A stretch of DNA of 64,000 nucleotides from JAJRQY01 sp965224435 (lineage in GTDB: Bacteria; Actinomycetota; Acidimicrobiia; Acidimicrobiales; SZUA-35), in assembly GCA_965224435.1 (NCBI GenBank), contig OZ245048.1:4030001-4094000 (forward strand), given 5' to 3'. The notes under the pieces were generated by a model, which worked only from the letters and a program-made list of their open reading frames with translations, was not told the DNA's origin and did no database searches. Numbering within the stretch: position 1 is the stretch's first letter; each line of letters opens with the position of its first letter. Below are positions 60,731 to 64,000 of the stretch, piece by piece. The position numbers and the translations under genes are program-made.

Positions 60731-61684
60731 TCAGGCCGATGCTCGCTCGGCCCGGGGCGGAGTTGACATTAGGTAGCCGAGCATCTTGGTTGTCGCCGAA
60801 GCCACTGGACGAATGGCCAACGGATCAGCAAGCGGCGGGACCACCAGCTTCAGTTCTCGGCGAACCCAGGCAGGCAAGCTGGTGATCGCCCCGGCAGCTA
60901 GCGAGGCGTAGGTCCCCTTCGTCCACCAGGGCAGCGGAGGCGAGCTCAAGAAACGAACCGTCTCCAGCGCATCGTCGGTTGCTTCGCATTCCGAGCGGAA
61001 GTCGGCCAGGCACTCGGCCAAGGCATTCGCCGATTCGGGTGGAGCCTCCGATCCGAGTCTGCAGGCAACCTCGGCCATCTCAGCTACATACCGGTCGCGG
61101 TCGGCATCTCGCAATTTGCCGATGCCATACCGGTCAAAGGCGCTCAGAAAGCTGTCGATCTCAGCCACGTGTACCCACAGCAGAAGATGGGGATCGTTAG
61201 CCGAATACGCCCTTCCGTCGGGAGCAGTTCCGACCACACGTTCATGCACTCGGCGCACAATGGCAATGGATTCCTCCGCCGACGCGGTCGATCCGTAGGT
61301 GGTGGCTCCGACGAATCGGCTGGTCCGATTGAGCCTGCCCCACGGGTCGCTCTTGTAGTCAGAATGCTGGGCAATGCCGGCCATGGCCAGGGGGTGCATG
61401 GTTTGCAGCAAGAGCGATCGCAGGCCACCAATCAGCATGGACGGGTCGCGGTGGATTCGCCAGGCCACACTGCTCGGTCCGAACAAGCCGGGGTCTGAGT
61501 CATTGGCGAGTTCCGAAACGGTCAGCTGCTGATCCCCGATGATGCCCTTGCGAATTTGGGCGCCACCGCGAGCCCGCAGACCGTCAGCCAGACCACCGAC
61601 ACCATTAAGGAGGCTGCCGATGCCACTAGTTGCACCGCCAACAAGGTCATTGGCAATGGTTGAGGGAGTAGCAGTCATAGTCAC
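60731..61684 (-). CDS. Oxygenase MpaB/DUF2236 family protein
   Basis: 317 residues. Hallmarks of the family are SVAWRIHRDPSMLIGGLRSL, LLQTMHPLAMAGIAQHSDYK, RFVGATTYGSTASAEESIAI and DPHLLLWVHVAEIDSFL. MpaB is a fungal oxygenase of mycophenolic acid synthesis; the latex-clearing protein Lcp is a related b-type heme enzyme. The histidine in HPLAMAG and the arginine/histidine in later helices could bind heme. The substrate in bacteria is unknown. Confidence 0.87.
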   Translation of the reverse strand: MTMTATPSTIANDLVGGATSGIGSLLNGVGGLADGLRARGGAQIRKGIIGDQQLTVSELANDSDPGLFGPSSVAWRIHRDPSMLIGGLRSLLLQTMHPLAMAGIAQHSDYKSDPWGRLNRTSRFVGATTYGSTASAEESIAIVRRVHERVVGTAPDGRAYSANDPHLLLWVHVAEIDSFLSAFDRYGIGKLRDADRDRYVAEMAEVACRLGSEAPPESANALAECLADFRSECEATDDALETVRFLSSPPLPWWTKGTYASLAAGAITSLPAWVRRELKLVVPPLADPLAIRPVASATTKMLGYLMSTPPRAERASA

Positions 61685-61731
61685 GACTGTAGAAGACGAA
61701 GCCGTTTGAGGGAAAGCGCGGACGGGGAGTC

Positions 61732-62313
61732 CTAGCTTTTCAGGGCATCGAGGACGGCTGACCCTCGGGGTGAGATGTTGTAACCGACTCGCTGGCTTTG
61801 GGTGAGCCCAAGTCCCTTGAGCTTGCGTACGTCAAGCTTGAACGGCTTGGTCTCTCGTCCAAATCCTTCAGCCAGGTCGGGGGCTCGAACAGCAGGCTGG
61901 TCATGGATGACCTGGAGCACGGCCTGGGTCCAGGCGCCATGGCTGGACCTGGCATCGAGCCGAGCAAGTCGTTTGAGGATGTCGACAAGTTCGTCTTCAG
62001 TCGGAAGAGTGATAGCCAGTTCGGTCCGTGGGTCGGGTCCGGCCAGGTGGAAGCGGACCCGGTAGAGGGTGGTGTCGTCGGTGGCTTCGCCCAGTTGCTC
62101 CAGAGCGTCGGTGGCAGAGTTGCGACCGGCCTTGCTGGCATCAGCATCGGTGATTTCGCCTTCGGTGATGACGTCGCAGGCGTCAACCTCGAGCATCCCG
62201 GCAGTACTGCGGTATTGGTTGCCGACGATGACCTGGCAGCGTTTCCAACGGCGGAAGGTCACGGTAATCGAGCCGTCAGCCAGTCCGTCCCACGCGTCTT
62301 TGGTAAATCTCAC
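61732..62313 (-). CDS. ASCH-like protein with winged-helix C-terminus
   Basis: 193 residues. The N-terminal half looks like an ASCH/PUA-type fold (DGSITVTFRRWKRCQVIVGN then QYRSTAGMLEVDACDVI). The second half contains a winged-helix-like region: SHGAWTQAVLQVIHDQPAVR, then APDLAEGFGRETKPFKLDVR and LKGLGLTQSQRVGYNISPRG. ASCH proteins bind RNA or modified nucleotides. The combination suggests RNA or nucleotide sensing; not recognised further. Confidence 0.6.
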   Translation of the reverse strand: MRFTKDAWDGLADGSITVTFRRWKRCQVIVGNQYRSTAGMLEVDACDVITEGEITDADASKAGRNSATDALEQLGEATDDTTLYRVRFHLAGPDPRTELAITLPTEDELVDILKRLARLDARSSHGAWTQAVLQVIHDQPAVRAPDLAEGFGRETKPFKLDVRKLKGLGLTQSQRVGYNISPRGSAVLDALKS

Positions 62314-62397
62314 TCGTAGCCCTCCACTCGGCTTGGATGTCTCAGAGATTATTCAATCACCGGGAACCAGATAGACGGCGCGTAACGTCAGATCACT

Positions 62398-63633
62398 ATG
62401 CGACAGCTTTCTATCCCCTTCCTCGCCCTTGGCCTGGTGGCCGTGACACTGGCGGGTTGCGGCAGTGAGTCGGCCGTCCCGGCGCCGGATCCGATTGAGG
62501 CCGCTGTTGACCGAGCGGTCGTCGATCCTGGCGCGCCAGCTGATGAATGGGTTGCTGGCATCAACCAGGCCGGATGGGATTTTCATCGCACGTTGGACGG
62601 CAACGCCGTGTCCAGCCCTGTCAGCCTTGGCGCCGCATTCAGCTTGCTACGAGCGGGAGCTTCAGAACCAACCGACGCCACCCTGGACAACATCTTCGGC
62701 TTCCCACTTGGAGACGGTGCCCACACCGGCGCCAACTCTGTCTTGAGCAATCTGGCGTCCGCTACCGACGGCAGCACCACCCTCGACATCAACAATCAGC
62801 TCTTTGTCCGCTCCGACCCGTTGCAACCCTTCGTCGATACTGCAGCTTCCCACTATGGCGCAGCCCTCGTGCCCATGTCCGAGGACAATGCTCAAGCTGC
62901 TAGCGAAATCAACAGTTGGACCAACGACAAGACCCGTGGCCTGGTCCCCAAGATCGTCGAGGAATCCACACTCACCGACAGCACCAAACTGGTCATCGTC
63001 AACACCGTCTACTTGGATGCCAAGTGGCAGTACCCGTTCGAAGCCAGTTATACCCGGCCATCCACTTTCCACCTCGATGAATCGTCCGAGGTTCAAACCG
63101 ACTTCATGTTCACGGAAGAACCGCTCTTTCTTCGCTACGTCGAACTCTCTGACAGCGTCGCTGTTGAGCTGCCGTACCAAGATGGCGACCTGGCGATGTG
63201 GCTGATCGTCCCCACCGAGATCAACGGCCTTGAGGCGGTCGAATCCGAGCTGGACGCCGCCGCCATCGCTGACTTTGATGACGCTGCATTCGAAGGCATG
63301 GTGATGCTGTCCATGCCGAAGTGGGAGTTCGCCTTGCCACCAACAGACCTGCTGGAGACCTGGCTGTGTCCTGCCGGGCTGTGCACTGGAGCACCCTTGG
63401 CCGAGATCACCCCTGCCCTGCAACTCCAGTTTGCTCTGCATGGCGCCAAGATCATTGTGGATGAAGAAGGCACCGAAGCTGGGGCGGCTACCGCCATTGG
63501 TGGTGACGAGAGCGGACCGCCACCACCTGATGTGATCATCGATGCCGACCATCCGTTCACCTACGTCATCACCCACGAACCGACCGGGGCCATTGTCTTT
63601 GTCGGCCGAGTCACCGATCCGACCAAGAGTTAG
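62398..63633 (+). CDS. Lipoprotein serpin (serine protease inhibitor)
   Basis: 411 residues. The signal peptide has a lipobox cysteine (C21, VTLAGCGS). A complete serpin fold follows: FHRTLDGNAVSSPVSLGAAF, STKLVIVNTVYLDAKWQYPF, VQTDFMFTE and HPFTYVITHEPTGAIVFVGR. The reactive-centre hinge VDEEGTEAGAATAIGG (residues ~354-369) has small alanine and threonine residues, as in inhibitory serpins, so a trap mechanism is likely. The P1 site would lie near GDESGPPPP and is hard to fix. A TAACGT hexamer at 62383 may mark a leaderless start. Confidence 0.92.
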   Translation: MRQLSIPFLALGLVAVTLAGCGSESAVPAPDPIEAAVDRAVVDPGAPADEWVAGINQAGWDFHRTLDGNAVSSPVSLGAAFSLLRAGASEPTDATLDNIFGFPLGDGAHTGANSVLSNLASATDGSTTLDINNQLFVRSDPLQPFVDTAASHYGAALVPMSEDNAQAASEINSWTNDKTRGLVPKIVEESTLTDSTKLVIVNTVYLDAKWQYPFEASYTRPSTFHLDESSEVQTDFMFTEEPLFLRYVELSDSVAVELPYQDGDLAMWLIVPTEINGLEAVESELDAAAIADFDDAAFEGMVMLSMPKWEFALPPTDLLETWLCPAGLCTGAPLAEITPALQLQFALHGAKIIVDEEGTEAGAATAIGGDESGPPPPDVIIDADHPFTYVITHEPTGAIVFVGRVTDPTKS

Positions 63634-64000
63634 CTACCCACCAGGGCTTGACTCTCCAGAAGTGGAGAAGCGGACAAACCGGTCATTGGTAAGTTCCTCC
63701 CCGACACTCCACCGATAGGCGGCAAGGGGCCCACCCTTTCCGGCGCTGTAGTCAACACAAACCGTTGAGTCCGCGGTCTTCGTCGGAGTCTCGTCTTTTG
63801 GCATCCAATAGTGGCCATAGAAGACCGGTATGTCATCGACATAGGGAGCAACCGGTCGATCAATGGGTTCATTAGAAAGCAGCGGATAAGGGGCACCATC
63901 AATGGTCGTTGTTCCCGGCGGTATGTAGGCAAGATCAGCAAGTGATTTCGCGTCACTGGACCACCAATTCATCCGTGCGGCACTCCGGTGTTCCCCACCC
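63634..64000 (-). CDS. Metallophosphoesterase-like protein, C-terminal part
   Basis: The frame is open to the right edge. The ~120 visible residues, DDIPVFYGHYWMPKDETPTK then STVCVDYSAGKGGPLAAYRW and GEELTNDRFVRF, match the C-terminal part of calcineurin-like phosphoesterases with the GHYW histidine. The metal-binding N-terminal part is outside the window. Convergent with the serpin gene with no gap. Confidence 0.65.
   Translation of the reverse strand, partial: GGEHRSAARMNWWSSDAKSLADLAYIPPGTTTIDGAPYPLLSNEPIDRPVAPYVDDIPVFYGHYWMPKDETPTKTADSTVCVDYSAGKGGPLAAYRWSVGEELTNDRFVRFSTSGESSPGG

Noticed and set aside
1..64000. CRISPR arrays, rRNA genes and insertion sequences
   Set aside because: No regularly spaced repeats of CRISPR size, no rRNA-like sequence and no transposase were found.

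Overview
The window reads as a chromosomal segment of an actinobacterium (Actinomycetota). My best guess is a member of the Acidimicrobiia, but that is inference from gene content, not a phylogenetic result. Pointers are a GlnR-type orphan regulator beside glutamine synthetase, a WhiB protein, an Rv1264-like adenylate cyclase, a tad pilus locus with a DUF4244-type pilin-like protein, paired ArsA-like ATPases, and several genes that seem to be transcribed without a leader. Gene density is high, and both strands are used in short alternating operons.

Layout. 0-8 kb: end of an SRPBCC gene, a two-gene ABC exporter, two DJ-1/PfpI genes and two bacterial PH-domain membrane proteins. 8-13.6 kb: a methyltransferase, a HigBA toxin-antitoxin pair and a tad pilus locus (TadZ, TadA, TadB, TadC, DUF4244, TadE), all on the minus strand. 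13.76 kb: tRNA-Sec (selC), followed by small unknown genes. 15-21 kb: a divergent MocR/PNPOx pair, a MazEF-like pair, a methyltransferase, a large lipoprotein and a Doc-type pair. 21-28 kb: a lipase-like hydrolase, a housekeeping-type sigma factor, an M15 peptidase with coiled coil, and NAD synthetase. 28-37 kb: nitrogen and core metabolism (GSII, GSI, GlnR, a class III cyclase, acyl-CoA synthetase, glutamate dehydrogenase, SerS). 37-47.8 kb: YcxB-like, RidA, a compact molybdenum hydroxylase, a Tat lipoprotein, an HD-GYP protein with an extracellular C-type-lectin-like domain, IscA/HesB, Mrp, and an ECF sigma/anti-sigma pair flanked by two MscS-like membrane proteins. 47.8-52.8 kb: a hairpin-dense spacer, a metal-site-degenerate MBL protein, FxsA, the selA-selB operon and WhiB. 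52.8-57.5 kb: NfeD, two ArsA-like ATPases, STAS and receiver proteins, and tRNA-Pro. 57.5-64 kb: an AbiEi/DUF559-like protein, secreted proteins, an MpaB-like oxygenase, a lipoprotein serpin and a phosphoesterase fragment; three related hairpin repeats are scattered through 57.5-60.7 kb.

How it fits together. Selenocysteine insertion is represented by selC, selA and selB, but no selD and no convincing selenoprotein lie in the window. glnII, glnA and glnR form a nitrogen-assimilation block with glutamate dehydrogenase nearby. The sigma/anti-sigma/MscS group looks like an envelope or osmotic stress module. Three toxin-antitoxin modules each have a dyad-symmetric site at or near the first start codon.

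Caution: eight single-base frame breaks occur in otherwise intact, operon-embedded genes (TadA, TadB twice, a MazE-like antitoxin, the molybdenum hydroxylase, ArsA-1 twice, ArsA-2). Most fall in runs of G or C, so I think sequence errors are more likely than gene decay. The most unusual items are the HD-GYP/C-type-lectin receptor, the hairpin cluster at 47.8-48.1 kb, the shared-core hairpin family at 57.5-60.7 kb, and the compact fused molybdenum hydroxylase.
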